The notes under the pieces were generated by a model. The model saw nothing but the letters and a program-made list of their open reading frames with translations, was not told the DNA's origin and did no database searches. From NCBI GenBank assembly GCA_002898275.1, contig BEIQ01000002.1, positions 1 to 64,000 on the forward strand: a stretch of 64,000 nt of DNA, in the 5' to 3' direction. The position numbers and the translations under genes are program-made. Positions 7,375 through 16,979 of this stretch are shown piece after piece. How positions within the stretch are numbered: the stretch's first letter is position 1; every line of letters begins with the position of its first letter. The DNA comes from a bacterium HR40 (GTDB lineage: Bacteria > Pseudomonadota > Alphaproteobacteria > Geminicoccales > Geminicoccaceae).

Positions 7375-9903
7375 ATGGCAGCGACGATCGCCGGCGAGCG
7401 GGTAGGAGGGGTGATCCGCAACCTCGTGCTCGGGCTTCTGCTCCGTACCGGCGGTGCCGTCCTCCTGGGATTGGCGGGTTTCCTCGCTCTCGCCCTCGTG
7501 GGCCACGATCCTGCCGATCCCTCCTTCAGCACCGCGAGCGACCGGCCGGTGCGCAATCCGGCGGGGCTCGCCGGGGCGGTGCTCGCCGACCTCGTGCTCC
7601 AGCTCTTCGGGCTCTCCGCCTGGCTGTTGGTCGCCGTCTCCCTCTCCTGGGGCCTGCGCCTCGTGCTGCGGCGGCCGCTGCGCTGGCCGTGGCTGCCTGT
7701 CGCGTTCCTGCCGCTCGCGCTCCTTTCCACCAGCGCCTTTTTCGCCCTCCTTCCCCAGCCCGCCCCCGCGAGTTGGCCCTTTCGGGTGGGACTGGGCGGT
7801 CTGGTCGGCGATTTCCTGTGGTCGCGGATCCAGACCCGGCTCGCCTTCGAGACATGGTATCTCGGCACGCTCGTCGCCGCGCTCGTGTCGAGTGTCCTCG
7901 CCCTCGGCTTGCGGTGGGGCGAGTCGCTCTGGGCGCTCGGACGCATTGCCGCCGGCTCGCTGTGGCTCGGCCGTCGCGTGAGCGCGGCTGCGGTGCGCGC
8001 CGGAAGACTGTCGCAAGAGGCATGGCGCGGCGCACGGTCTTCGGTGGCGCCGCCCGTCCACCCGGTCGCGCCGCCCGCCGCAGCGGAGCGGGGAGAAGAG
8101 GCCGAGCCTTCGCCCGCGCGCCGCCGGCGCAACCTGTGGCGACGGGTCGGTCGGCCGCTCGAAGCCGTGGCTCGTTGGCTCGATCCTGAAGAGGACGACG
8201 TCGCCACCGCCGGACGTCGGCCGGGCCAACTCTCCCTGCGGCCCGCGGTCGAGGAAGAGGCCGTGTCCGCTCCTCCGACACCGGCCGGGGAGCGCCGCCA
8301 GCCACGCTCTCGCAACCGTCCCTCGCGCGTACCGGAGCCACAGGCGGTGGCCGCTGCGGCGGAAGGAGAACGACCCTTTGCGCTCCCCTCGCCGGAGTTG
8401 CTCGCGGAAGCTCGGCGCGACAGCCGGCATGCCCAGTCGCGGGGGGCGCTCGAGGAGATGGCCCGCCGCCTCGAGGGCGTGCTCGAAGACTTTGGCGTGC
8501 GGGGCGAGATCGTCGACATCCGCCCGGGTCCGGTGGTCACGCTGTTCGAGCTGGAGCCTGCACCCGGTACGCGTTCCCAGCGAGTGATCAATCTCGCCGA
8601 TGACATCGCCCGCTCGTTGTCCCAGACTTCGGTCCGCATCGCCACGGTACCCGGGCGCAACGTCATCGGCATCGAGCTGCCCAATCCGAAGCGGGAGATC
8701 GTCTATCTCCGCGAGCTCATCGAGAGCGAAGCGTTCCGCTCGACCGAGGCCCGCCTGCCCCTCGCCCTGGGCAAGGACATCGCCGGCGAACCCTATGTGG
8801 TCGATCTCGCGCGCATGCCGCACCTCCTGATCGCCGGCACGACCGGCTCGGGCAAGTCGGTCGCCATCAATGCCATGATCCTCTCCCTCCTCTACCGGCT
8901 CACCCCCGACCAGTGCCGGCTCCTCATGATCGATCCCAAGGTGATCGAGCTTTCCGTCTACGAGGACATTCCCCACCTCCTCTGCCCGGTGGTGACCGAG
9001 CCGCAAAAGGCGGTGGTGGCGCTCAAATGGGTGGTGCGGCAGATGGACGAGCGCTACCGCCTGATGTCCTATCTCGGCGTCCGCGACATCTTCTCCTTCA
9101 ACCGCCGGGTGGCCCAAGCGCGCGCCCGCGGCGAGCGCCTCGAGCGACGGGTGCGAGTCGGCTTCGAGCCCGGCACCGGCGCCCCGATCATGGAAAACCA
9201 ACCCATCGATACCACGCCGCTGCCGCTCGTCGTGGTCATCGTCGACGAAGTGGCCGATCTCATGATGACCGCCGGCCGCGAAATCGAACACGCCATCCAG
9301 CGCCTCTCGCAGAAGGCCCGGGCCGCCGGCATCCACCTCATCGTGGCCACCCAACGCCCGTCGGTCGACGTGCTCACCGGTGTGATCAAGGCCAACCTCC
9401 CCTCCCGGATCAGCTTCCGCGTGAGCTCGAAGATCGACAGCCGTACCATTCTCGGCGAGTCCGGCGCCGAACAGCTCCTCGGCCAGGGCGATATGCTCTA
9501 CCTCATGCCGGGCGACCGCATCACCCGCATCCACGGGCCGCTGGTCACCGACCAGGAGGTGGAGGCGGTGGTGGAACACCTGCGCCGGCAAGGCGAGCCC
9601 AATTATCTCGAGGAGATCACGCGTGGCGACGACAACGAGGCCGAGAGCCCGGGCCCGTGGCCTGCGGGCGAGGGCGGTGGCGAGGATCTCTATGCCCGCG
9701 CGGTGCAAATCGTGATCCGCGACGGCAAGGCCTCGACGAGCTACCTGCAGCGCCGGCTGAGCATCGGCTACAATAGCGCGGCGCGCCTGATCGAACGCAT
9801 GGAAGCCGAAGGGATCGTGAGCGCCGCTGACCATGTCGGTCGCCGGCAGGTCCTAGCCGGTCGGGGTGGTGTGGACGGCACCGAGCCCATGGACCATCTC
9901 TGA
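7375..9903 (+). CDS. ftsK: DNA translocase FtsK
   Basis: Septal DNA pump that moves chromosome dimers and termini during division and activates XerCD at dif. The 842-residue protein has four predicted membrane segments in the first ~200 residues, a variable Pro/Arg-rich linker, then the motor with Walker A GTTGSGKS near residue 487 and Walker B VVIVDEVADLM near 620. It ends in a winged-helix gamma domain that reads KOPS sites (from about LYARAVQIVIRDGKAS, ending near VGRRQVL). The ATG at 7375 is the first that gives a normal N-terminus. lolA follows after three bases, the usual ftsK-lolA order in many Proteobacteria. Confidence 0.96.
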   Translation: MAATIAGERVGGVIRNLVLGLLLRTGGAVLLGLAGFLALALVGHDPADPSFSTASDRPVRNPAGLAGAVLADLVLQLFGLSAWLLVAVSLSWGLRLVLRRPLRWPWLPVAFLPLALLSTSAFFALLPQPAPASWPFRVGLGGLVGDFLWSRIQTRLAFETWYLGTLVAALVSSVLALGLRWGESLWALGRIAAGSLWLGRRVSAAAVRAGRLSQEAWRGARSSVAPPVHPVAPPAAAERGEEAEPSPARRRRNLWRRVGRPLEAVARWLDPEEDDVATAGRRPGQLSLRPAVEEEAVSAPPTPAGERRQPRSRNRPSRVPEPQAVAAAAEGERPFALPSPELLAEARRDSRHAQSRGALEEMARRLEGVLEDFGVRGEIVDIRPGPVVTLFELEPAPGTRSQRVINLADDIARSLSQTSVRIATVPGRNVIGIELPNPKREIVYLRELIESEAFRSTEARLPLALGKDIAGEPYVVDLARMPHLLIAGTTGSGKSVAINAMILSLLYRLTPDQCRLLMIDPKVIELSVYEDIPHLLCPVVTEPQKAVVALKWVVRQMDERYRLMSYLGVRDIFSFNRRVAQARARGERLERRVRVGFEPGTGAPIMENQPIDTTPLPLVVVIVDEVADLMMTAGREIEHAIQRLSQKARAAGIHLIVATQRPSVDVLTGVIKANLPSRISFRVSSKIDSRTILGESGAEQLLGQGDMLYLMPGDRITRIHGPLVTDQEVEAVVEHLRRQGEPNYLEEITRGDDNEAESPGPWPAGEGGGEDLYARAVQIVIRDGKASTSYLQRRLSIGYNSAARLIERMEAEGIVSAADHVGRRQVLAGRGGVDGTEPMDHL

Positions 9904-9906
9904 GAC

Positions 9907-10554
9907 ATGAATGCGCAGTGCTGCGGAACCTGCCGGCGGCTGCTCCGCGCCGCCTTGCTGCTGATCGTCGCGCTTGTCGCCACGGGCGGCACGACATCGC
10001 CCGCGACCGACAGCGATCCCGACGTGCTCGCCCGGGTCGAACACTATCTCGAGGGCCTTCGGAGCTTTCAAGCGCGCTTTTCCCAGATCAACCCCGACGG
10101 CAGCGTCGCGACCGGCACCATCTCCGTCGAGCGGCCCGGGCGCATGCGGGTCGATTACGATCCGCCGTCGAAGGTATTGCTCGTCGCCACCGATTGGCGG
10201 CTCGTCTTCTACGACGGCAGCATCCGACAGGTGAACACCATTCCCCTCTCCCAGACCCCTCTCGCCTTCCTTCTCGCCGAGGATATCGATCTCGCCAAAG
10301 CGGTGCGGGTGACCGAGGTCCGCGAGACCGCCGACACGCTGGATGTCCGGGTGGTGCGAGCGGAGGCCCCCGATCAGGGTAGCCTCACGCTCCACTTTTC
10401 CACCCGTCCCTTCGAGCTCCGGAGTTGGACGGTGATCGATCCCCAGGGTCTCGCGACCCAGGTGGTACTCGAGGACTTGCGCACCAACCTCGCCTTCGAC
10501 CGCGAGCTCTTTCATTGGCGCGATCCGGCGATCTTCGGCCTGCCGGATGACTGA
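9907..10554 (+). CDS. lolA: Outer-membrane lipoprotein carrier protein LolA-like
   Basis: A 215-residue exported protein with a hydrophobic signal segment (about residues 12-27) followed by a LolA-family beta-barrel half-fold: LRSFQARFSQINPDG, GTISVERPGRMRVDYDPP and LVATDWRLVFYD are typical. LolA carries lipoproteins across the periplasm from LolCDE to the outer membrane. It starts three bases after the ftsK stop and is probably co-transcribed with it. The downstream gene on the opposite strand ends only four bases away, so there is no room for a dedicated terminator. Confidence 0.88.
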   Translation: MNAQCCGTCRRLLRAALLLIVALVATGGTTSPATDSDPDVLARVEHYLEGLRSFQARFSQINPDGSVATGTISVERPGRMRVDYDPPSKVLLVATDWRLVFYDGSIRQVNTIPLSQTPLAFLLAEDIDLAKAVRVTEVRETADTLDVRVVRAEAPDQGSLTLHFSTRPFELRSWTVIDPQGLATQVVLEDLRTNLAFDRELFHWRDPAIFGLPDD

Positions 10555-10558
10555 CACA

Positions 10559-11170
10559 TCAGGGAGGTCTGGTGGCAGACGGCCCGCCCACAGCCGCAAG
10601 CCGATCGGCATCGACCTCGTGGTCGAAGCGAAGGCGCAGAGTTCGGAAGATCGCCACGTCGCGGAAGCCCACGAGGAGCGGCCAGCCGTCTCCGGCGTAG
10701 GCGTCGAACGGCAGCGCGCCACAGCCGGGCCGCGGCTTCGGCCGCAATGCGGCGTCGACCCGCTGCAGTAGGGCGAGGGCGCGCACCAGCGGTTCGAGGA
10801 AGGACTTCATCCAGGGACTCGAGAGGACCTCTGCGCAGATCGCCTCGCCACGCCGCAGCACCCCGTACTGGCTCGCATATCCGGCAACGGCCGGGCCGCG
10901 GCTCCACCGCTCGAGCTGGAAAATCCCCTCCGGCGTGCCCGCCTCCGACGACGCCGGCGCCGCAGCCCCGCCGGGCCAGATCTTGCCGGCTGCGAGATCG
11001 ACGAGCTGGGTGCGCCCGTCCACCGTCACCAGCACCCGGTCGGGATCGCTGCCGAGTTCGAGCCGCAGCGGCACTCCCTCGAGGCGAGCGTCGACGAGAA
11101 TGCCAGCTTGTGCTGGCGCTCCGGTGACCAAGACCGTCGCGAGCCCGAGCGTCGGCAGGCGCCTTCTCAC
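10559..11170 (-). CDS. Hypothetical secreted protein
   Basis: 203 residues with a short Sec signal peptide ending near GAPAQA. The mature part holds a run of beta-like segments (VDARLEGVPLRLELG, RVLVTVDGRTQLVDL) and three Cys residues, with no domain I recognise. Its GTG start at 11170 overlaps the purB stop in a GTGA, so it is probably translated from the purB message. It converges on lolA with four bases between stop codons. The function is unknown; an envelope role is suggested only by the signal peptide. Confidence 0.7.
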   Translation of the reverse strand: MRRRLPTLGLATVLVTGAPAQAGILVDARLEGVPLRLELGSDPDRVLVTVDGRTQLVDLAAGKIWPGGAAAPASSEAGTPEGIFQLERWSRGPAVAGYASQYGVLRRGEAICAEVLSSPWMKSFLEPLVRALALLQRVDAALRPKPRPGCGALPFDAYAGDGWPLLVGFRDVAIFRTLRLRFDHEVDADRLAAVGGPSATRPP

Positions 11171-12492
11171 CCTCGGCCACTCCCGCCGAAGACACGGGCG
11201 AAGATCCGGTCCACGTGACGGGTGTGGTAGCCGAGATCGAAGAGGGAGTGGAGCCGCTCGCGCCCGAGCCGGCCGACCACTTCGGGATCCTCCAAAAGGA
11301 GATCGAGAAGGGGGCGTCTCTCGTCGAGCGCGCGCATGGCGTGGCGCTGGACGATCGCGTACGCACTCTGGCGCGGGAGACCGCTTTCGGTGAGGGCGAG
11401 CAGCACGCGCTGGGAAAAGACGAGGCCGTGGGTGAGGTCGACATTGGCGCGCATGCGGTCAGCCCGGACCACGAGACCGTCGACGAGAGCAGTCGCCCGC
11501 ACGAGCGCGAAGTCGCAAAGAACGAGGGCGTCCGGCAGCATCACTCGCTCGACCGAGCTGTGCGAGATGTCCCGTTCGTGCCACAGCACGACGTTTTCGA
11601 GCGCCGGCGCCAGGGCGGCGCGAATCATGCGGGCAAGGCCCGTGAGGTTTTCGGCCTGGATCGGATTGCGCTTGTGGGGCATCGCCGAGCTGCCCTTCTG
11701 GCCGGGAGCGAACGGCTCCTCCACTTCCCCGACCTCGGTCCGCTGCAGATGGCGCACCTCGACCGCCAGTCGTTCGATCCCGGCGGCGAGCAGCGCCAGG
11801 GCGGCGTGGAGGGCCGCGTGGCGGTCACGGGGCACCACCTGAGTGGCCACGGTCTCGGGCACGAGCCCGAACCTCTCAGCGACTCGCTCCTCGACGCGCG
11901 GGTCGATGTTGGCATAGGTGCCGACCGCACCCGAGATCTTGCAGATCGACACTTCCGCCCGCGCCCGCACGAGCCGCTCCCGGTTGCGCTGCATCTCGGC
12001 GAAGAATCCCGCGAGCTTCAGGCCGAAGGTGGTGGGCTCGGCGTGAATACCGTGGCTGCGCCCCATGCACACGGTCATCCGGTGTTCCAGGGCGCGACGT
12101 CGAAGGGCCGCGAGCAGGCCGTCGAGATCGGCCAATAACAGGTCCGTCGCCCGGCGGAGCTGGATCGCCAGGGCGGTATCGAGCAAATCCGAGGAGGTCA
12201 TGCCGAGATGGAGGACCCGCGCATCCGGCCCGCACACCTCCTCGACGTGGGTGAGGAAGGCGATCACGTCGTGGCGGGTGACGCGCTCGATCTCTTCCAC
12301 CCGGGCGGGATCGACGAGGCGCGAACGCTCGCGCTCGGCGGTCCGCAAAAGACGCTCGACGAGGGTGCGATCGACGAGACCGAGATCGGCCATCGCCTCG
12401 GCCACTGCCAGTTCGACATCGAGCCAGAGCGCGAGGCGCGCCTCGGGCGAAAACAGGCCCGCCATTTCGGGCCGGCTGTAGCGCGGGATCAA
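11167..12492 (-). CDS. purB: Adenylosuccinate lyase
   Basis: Cleaves SAICAR and adenylosuccinate in purine synthesis. The 441-residue length and the N-terminus IPRYSRPEM match the short bacterial form; the fumarase/lyase signature [11 protein letters not shown] with its catalytic Ser loop is present, as are TSSDLLDTA and [14 protein letters not shown]. The start is a TTG at 12492 rather than the longer open frame, because AGGAGAGGG lies about six bases upstream and the protein then begins at the conserved IPRYSRPEM. It is divergent from the fhcB gene, with 170 bases between them. Confidence 0.95.
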   Translation of the reverse strand: MIPRYSRPEMAGLFSPEARLALWLDVELAVAEAMADLGLVDRTLVERLLRTAERERSRLVDPARVEEIERVTRHDVIAFLTHVEEVCGPDARVLHLGMTSSDLLDTALAIQLRRATDLLLADLDGLLAALRRRALEHRMTVCMGRSHGIHAEPTTFGLKLAGFFAEMQRNRERLVRARAEVSICKISGAVGTYANIDPRVEERVAERFGLVPETVATQVVPRDRHAALHAALALLAAGIERLAVEVRHLQRTEVGEVEEPFAPGQKGSSAMPHKRNPIQAENLTGLARMIRAALAPALENVVLWHERDISHSSVERVMLPDALVLCDFALVRATALVDGLVVRADRMRANVDLTHGLVFSQRVLLALTESGLPRQSAYAIVQRHAMRALDERRPLLDLLLEDPEVVGRLGRERLHSLFDLGYHTRHVDRIFARVFGGSGRG

Positions 12493-12662
12493 GACGCCCT
12501 CTCCTTGCGCAGGACGCCGCGCTTCTAGCAGCTGCAAGCTTGGCGGGGGAGCCTCGCCGGCCTCGCTCCTCGACAGCCGGACCGCTCGCAGGCGACCCGC
12601 GCGCCACTTCCGCCCGCGGGCGTGGGCGATTATGGTGCAGCCGACGTCGAGGATGGCCGGGA

Positions 12663-13886
12663 ATGCTCCATACCGCCGTCGTCTGCCCGTTCTGCCCGCT
12701 TTTGTGCGACGATCTCGAGATCGCCGACGAGGGCGGACGGCTCGAATTGCGCGCGGGCGGCTGCCGGGAAGCGCGGACGAGGCTGGCGCAGTTGGAGCCC
12801 GCCGGCGAACCATCGGTCCGGGGCGAGCGGCGGAGCTACGACGAGGCCCTCGCTCACGCTGCCGCTCTCCTCGCGCGTGCCCGTCAACCCCTGATCTCCG
12901 GCCTCGGCTGCGACGTCGACGGCATCCGCGCGGCGTTGCGACTGGCCGAGACGGTAGGGGCGATCGTCGATCATGGCGCGAGCGACGGGCTGTTCGCCAA
13001 CCTCCTCGCCATGCAACGTCAGGGATGGGTCACGGCGACACTCGCCGAGATCCGCAACCGTGCCGACATCGTGCTGTTCTTTGGCACCGACGGCGGCCCA
13101 TGGGCGGAAGTCCTGGAGCGCCGGGTGTTGCAACCGGAAGCCGCATTGGTGACCGAGGCGCCGGCCCGCCGCCGCCTCTTCTTGGGGCCCGGCACTCCGC
13201 CCCCTCGCACCGAACTCGCGATCTCCTGGCCGGCCGAGACCCTGCACCGAGCGGCGGCGATCCTGCGGGCGCGGCTTTCCGGTCGGCGCCTCGCCGACGG
13301 CTTCGAGGTCGCCGCCATCGATCGCCTGGCGGCGTCGTTGCGCGCGGCACGCTATGCGGCGATCCTTTGGGATGCGGCGGCGCTCCCACGAGAGATCGCC
13401 GAGGTCACGGTGGCGCAGCTCGCTGGCCTCTTGCTCGAGCTCAATCGGACGACCCGGGCGGTGGGCTTGCCCCTCGCCCGCAGCCATCACGCGGTGTCGG
13501 CCAACCAGGTGTGCACCTGGCAGTGGGGCGTGCCTTTGCGCACACGGGTCGCGGCGGACGGTCCGGAACCGGATCCGCTCGCCTTCGCCAGCGACCGCCT
13601 GCTCGCGCGCGACGAGGCCGATCTTCTCCTCTGGATCTCGGCCTTCGGCGATCTGCCGCTGCCGAGAGGGACACGCCCCACGATCGCCCTCCTCGCCCCG
13701 ACATCGACGGCGGTCGCGGCCGATGTCGTGCTGCCGGTGGCCGTTCCGGGCATCGACCATGCCGGCACGGCCTTCCGGATGGATCAGGTGGTGGCGATGC
13801 CGCTGGCCGCACTCCGCAGCGCTCCGCTTCCGACTGTGGCGGACGTGCTCGATTCGCTCCGCGAGCGGATCGCGAGCAGCCCCTGA
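12663..13886 (+). CDS. fhcB: Formyltransferase/hydrolase complex subunit B (formylmethanofuran dehydrogenase subunit B-like)
   Basis: Resembles FhcB/FwdB: the N-terminal Cys-rich motif [10 protein letters not shown] and the later molybdopterin-domain remnants ([40 protein letters not shown]) fit subunit B of the methylotroph formyltransferase/hydrolase complex. That complex converts formyl-tetrahydromethanopterin to formate. FhcB in methylotrophs is thought to be structural rather than redox-active. The product is 407 residues from the ATG at 12663. fhcA, fhcC and fhcD are not nearby, so this is an isolated subunit gene, next to a transporter set linked to PQQ alcohol dehydrogenases. Subunit identity is likely; the pathway role is inferred. 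Confidence 0.8.
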   Translation: MLHTAVVCPFCPLLCDDLEIADEGGRLELRAGGCREARTRLAQLEPAGEPSVRGERRSYDEALAHAAALLARARQPLISGLGCDVDGIRAALRLAETVGAIVDHGASDGLFANLLAMQRQGWVTATLAEIRNRADIVLFFGTDGGPWAEVLERRVLQPEAALVTEAPARRRLFLGPGTPPPRTELAISWPAETLHRAAAILRARLSGRRLADGFEVAAIDRLAASLRAARYAAILWDAAALPREIAEVTVAQLAGLLLELNRTTRAVGLPLARSHHAVSANQVCTWQWGVPLRTRVAADGPEPDPLAFASDRLLARDEADLLLWISAFGDLPLPRGTRPTIALLAPTSTAVAADVVLPVAVPGIDHAGTAFRMDQVVAMPLAALRSAPLPTVADVLDSLRERIASSP

Positions 13887-13901
13887 AGGTCGCGGCTCGG
13901 C

Positions 13902-14669
13902 TCACTCGCCCTTGCCGGTGGCGGCGAGAAAGCCGCGTTGCGGATTGTAGCCGAGGAGCGCTCCAGCCAAGAACAGAGCGGTCCAACCGACGGTGATCGC
14001 AAGTGCCTCGACGTGCAACTGAAGATAGAGCGAGAACCGGATCAGCTCGACCGCGTGGGTGAAGGGGTTGAGCATGGCGATCTGCCACAGCGCGTAGCTC
14101 GCTTCCTTCACTCGCCACAACGGATAGAGGGCCGAGCTCGCGAAGAACATCGGGAAGATGACGAAGTTCATGACCCCGGCGAAGTTCTCGAGCTGGCGTA
14201 CCAACGACGATAGCAGCAGGCCGAGCGCACCCAGCATGAAGCCACCGATCACCAGCGCCGGAAGGGCGGCGAGATAGCCGAGCGCCGGCGGCCGCACTTC
14301 CCACAGCCAGGCGATGGCGAGGAAGACGTAGACCTGGAGGCTCGCCACGACGACCCCAGCGAAGAGCTTGGCGCAGAGCAAGAACCATCGCGGCAGCGGG
14401 CTCACCAGCAGCACCCGCATGGAGCCCATCTCGCGGTCGTAGACCATGGAGAGCGAGCTCTGCATGCCGGCAAAGAGCAGGATCATGCCGCAGAGCCCGG
14501 GTGTGATGTAGACTTCGTAGAGGACGTAGCTTTGGTAAGGCGGCTGGATCGACACGCCGAGGATGGAGCGGAAGCCGGCGGCGAAGATGAAGAGCCAGAC
14601 GAGCGGGCGAATGAGGGCGGCGAAAAACCGGCTGCGCTGCAGGAGAAAGCGCAGCAGCTCGCGCCACAA
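13902..14669 (-). CDS. ABC-2 type permease of the PQQ-alcohol-dehydrogenase (LutF/PedC-like) system
   Basis: An integral membrane protein with about six hydrophobic segments. The sequence around SYVLYEVYITPGLCGMI and SSLSMVYDREMGSMRVLLVSP, followed by PRWFLLCAKLFAGV, is characteristic of the ABC-2 permease found with PQQ-dependent alcohol dehydrogenases (PedC, and LutF of the methylotroph lanthanide-uptake cluster). The start is uncertain: conserved sequence (ALRCLAGVLWREL) begins just where the upstream ATPase stops, and the frame holds no ATG there. A TTG at 14669 is used, while a CTG overlapping the ATPase stop at 14702 would include the conserved start. It ends 15 bases from the convergent fhcB stop. 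Confidence 0.82.
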   Translation of the reverse strand: MWRELLRFLLQRSRFFAALIRPLVWLFIFAAGFRSILGVSIQPPYQSYVLYEVYITPGLCGMILLFAGMQSSLSMVYDREMGSMRVLLVSPLPRWFLLCAKLFAGVVVASLQVYVFLAIAWLWEVRPPALGYLAALPALVIGGFMLGALGLLLSSLVRQLENFAGVMNFVIFPMFFASSALYPLWRVKEASYALWQIAMLNPFTHAVELIRFSLYLQLHVEALAITVGWTALFLAGALLGYNPQRGFLAATGKGE

Positions 14670-14698
14670 GACGCCCGCGAGGCAGCGCAGCGCCCGGC

Positions 14699-15436
14699 TC
14701 AGGACGGCTCCGCTGTCACGCGCACGTAGACGTCCTGCAGGCTCGGCACTCGGTAGGTCCGTGTGAGCTCCGGCGGCGAGCCCGTGGCGCGCACGCGCCC
14801 GCGATGCAGGATCACCACCTGGTCCGTCGGCCGGATCTCGTCGATCAGGTGCGTCGTCCAAAGTACACTCACCCCGTCGGTTGCGCACAGATCGTGGACA
14901 TGGTCGACGATCGCCCGCCGGCTATCGATGTCGAGGCCGACCGTGGGCTCGTCGAGGATGAGGAGCTCGGGCTCGTGCAGGAGTGCCCGGGCGAGCTCGA
15001 CTCGACGCTGCTGGCCGCCCGAGAGGGTGCGCACCGGCCGCCTCTCGAGGCCCCCGAGGCCGAGCCGCTCGATCACCGCGGCGATGCGGGCCGTCGCCCG
15101 CGCGCGTGGCAGGCCCTGCAACGCGCAGGCATAGCGCAGGTTCTGAATCACCGACAGATCGACATCGAGAGTCGGGCGCTGGAACACCACGCCCATGCGG
15201 GCGAGTGCGGCGCAGGTGTGGCGGGCGAGGTCGAGACCGCATACCCAGATCCGTCCTTCCCGCGCCCGGAAGAGATGGGTGACGAGGGCCATGAGGGTGG
15301 TCTTGCCGGCTCCGTTCGGCCCGAGCAGGGCGGTGAAGCTGCCCCGCGGCACCGCGAGCGACACGCCGTCGAGCGCCCGCTGCCGCCGTCCGTAGGCGAA
15401 GCTCACCTGTTCGACCAAGAGGGCAGGTTCGCTCAC
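14699..15436 (-). CDS. ABC transporter ATPase of the PQQ-alcohol-dehydrogenase (LutE-like) system
   Basis: A 245-residue ABC ATPase with Walker A GPNGAGKTT, signature LSGGQQRRVELARAL, Walker B LLILDEPTVGLD and H-loop TTHLIDE. It resembles the drug-efflux/ABC-2 class that pairs with the downstream permease and forms the ATP-binding part of the PQQ-dependent catabolism-associated transporter. Its GTG start at 15436 overlaps the preceding gene's stop in a GTGA, so translation is coupled. Which solute is moved is not shown by the sequence; the homologous LutE/LutF pair in Methylobacterium serves lanthanide uptake. Confidence 0.88.
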   Translation of the reverse strand: MSEPALLVEQVSFAYGRRQRALDGVSLAVPRGSFTALLGPNGAGKTTLMALVTHLFRAREGRIWVCGLDLARHTCAALARMGVVFQRPTLDVDLSVIQNLRYACALQGLPRARATARIAAVIERLGLGGLERRPVRTLSGGQQRRVELARALLHEPELLILDEPTVGLDIDSRRAIVDHVHDLCATDGVSVLWTTHLIDEIRPTDQVVILHRGRVRATGSPPELTRTYRVPSLQDVYVRVTAEPS

Positions 15437-16179
15437 GCCGATGTCCCCTCTCGTTCGAGGAGCCGCGCGAAGTCGCCGAGGCGCAGGCGAAACTCTTCCA
15501 CTGCCGATTCATCGGAACGCGCCTCGCGAGAAAGCGGTACCGCAATGTCGGCCACGATCTCGGCCGGCGGATGCGACAGGACGAGGATGCGGTCGGCAAC
15601 CGTCACCGCCTCGCGCAGGTCGTGGGTGACGAAAAGGGTGGTGGGTCGATGGGCGGCGAGCAGCTCGAGCAACAACAGCCGCATGCGGCGCGCCGTGGGA
15701 GTATCGAGGGAGACGAAGGGCTCGTCGAGCAGCAGGAGTTCCGGCTCGATGACGAAAGCCCGGGCGATCGCCACCCGTCGCGCCATGCCGAGCGACAGAC
15801 GCGAGGCAAAGACATCGCGCGCGTCGGCGAGACCGACTTCGGCGAGGATGCGGGCGATCCGTTGCTCCTGTTCTTCCCGGGAGCCAGCCAGGACGAGGCG
15901 GAGATTGTCGGCCACCGTGCGCCACGGCAGGAGTCGCGGCTCCTGGAACACGTAGCCGATGCGCCCCGACGGCGGCCGCTCGACGTGGCCGCGGAAGTCG
16001 CCATCGAGGCCGGCGACGATGTTGAGCAGCGTGGTCTTGCCGCAGCCCGACGGGCCGGTGATCGCTACCGTCTCCCCGGCCGCGGCGGCAAAATGTACGC
16101 GGCCGAGCACGTGCTTTTCCGGTGCCGCCCCGACCGCCGGGAAGCGTTTTTCCTCGATCGCCACCCTCAGCGCCGCCAT
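15433..16179 (-). CDS. ABC transporter ATPase, NitT/TauT (NMT1-associated) type
   Basis: A 248-residue nitrate/sulfonate/taurine-class ATPase. Walker A is GPSGCGKTT, Walker B is LLLLDEPFVSLD and the H-loop lies in FVTHDLREAV. The signature loop reads LSLGMARRVAIARA instead of LSGGM, a mild change whose effect is unknown. The ATG at 16179 overlaps the end of the permease gene by 13 bases. It works with the permease and binding protein just upstream in the operon as a complete importer. Confidence 0.88.
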   Translation of the reverse strand: MAALRVAIEEKRFPAVGAAPEKHVLGRVHFAAAAGETVAITGPSGCGKTTLLNIVAGLDGDFRGHVERPPSGRIGYVFQEPRLLPWRTVADNLRLVLAGSREEQEQRIARILAEVGLADARDVFASRLSLGMARRVAIARAFVIEPELLLLDEPFVSLDTPTARRMRLLLLELLAAHRPTTLFVTHDLREAVTVADRILVLSHPPAEIVADIAVPLSREARSDESAVEEFRLRLGDFARLLEREGTSA

Positions 16180-16976
16180 CGCGCGATCCGCCGCTCGACC
16201 GGCTGCAGAAGGCCCCATTCGATCGTCTGCACGACGGCGACAAAAGCGAGCGCGTAGGCGAGGATGCCGGCGACGTCGAAGAACTGGAAGAAGGTGGCGA
16301 TCTGGAAACCGACCCCATTGGGACGGCCGAGAAGTTCGACCACCAGCACGATCTTCCAGATGAGGGCGAGCCCCGAGCGCGCCGCTGCCGCCACATAGGG
16401 AGCGAGCTGCGGCAGCACGACATGACGCAGGCGGCGCGGCCAGGGCACGTTGAACACCCGCGCCATCTCGGCGAGGGCCGGGTCGAGGGCGCGTGCCCCC
16501 TCCCGCAGGGTGACCGCCACGTTCGGGATCTTGTTGATGGCAACGGCGAAGATCGCCGCTGTCTCGACGAGCCCGATCCAGATATAGGACAGGACGATCG
16601 TCACCAGGGCTGGCAGGTTGAGGAAAAACACCAGCCACGGCCCCCCGAAGGCGTCGGCGAAGCGGACGCGTCCGAGCAAGATGCCGATCGCGATCCCCAC
16701 CGCCATGGCGATCACGAAACTCGCCACCACCCGCACGAGGGTGATGCCGAGGTGAGAGAATAGCGCCCCACTGCGAGCTTCCGCGACCATCCGGGCGAAC
16801 ACCGCGGCTGGCGGCGGCATCAGCCGCGGCTCGGCGGCGAGCCAAGCGAGCAGCTGCCACAGGGCGACGAGCGCCAACAGCGACAGCACCGGGATCGCCA
16901 CCGCCCGCCCGAGCTGTTGCGAGGCGCCTGCTGCCGTGCCCGGCAGGGTCGCCGTTTCGCCGATCGCCCGCGCCAC
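16167..16976 (-). CDS. ABC transporter permease, NitT/TauT type
   Basis: A 269-residue BPD-type inner-membrane permease with about six membrane segments and the cytoplasmic EAA loop in the form EGARALDPALAEMARVFNVP. That loop docks on the ATPase. Family members import nitrate, sulfonates, taurine, pyrimidine precursors or other small solutes. The GTG start at 16976 lies three bases after the stop of the binding-protein gene, so the three genes form one transport unit. The substrate is unknown. Confidence 0.9.
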   Translation of the reverse strand: MARAIGETATLPGTAAGASQQLGRAVAIPVLSLLALVALWQLLAWLAAEPRLMPPPAAVFARMVAEARSGALFSHLGITLVRVVASFVIAMAVGIAIGILLGRVRFADAFGGPWLVFFLNLPALVTIVLSYIWIGLVETAAIFAVAINKIPNVAVTLREGARALDPALAEMARVFNVPWPRRLRHVVLPQLAPYVAAAARSGLALIWKIVLVVELLGRPNGVGFQIATFFQFFDVAGILAYALAFVAVVQTIEWGLLQPVERRIARWRR

Positions 16977-16979
16977 TGC

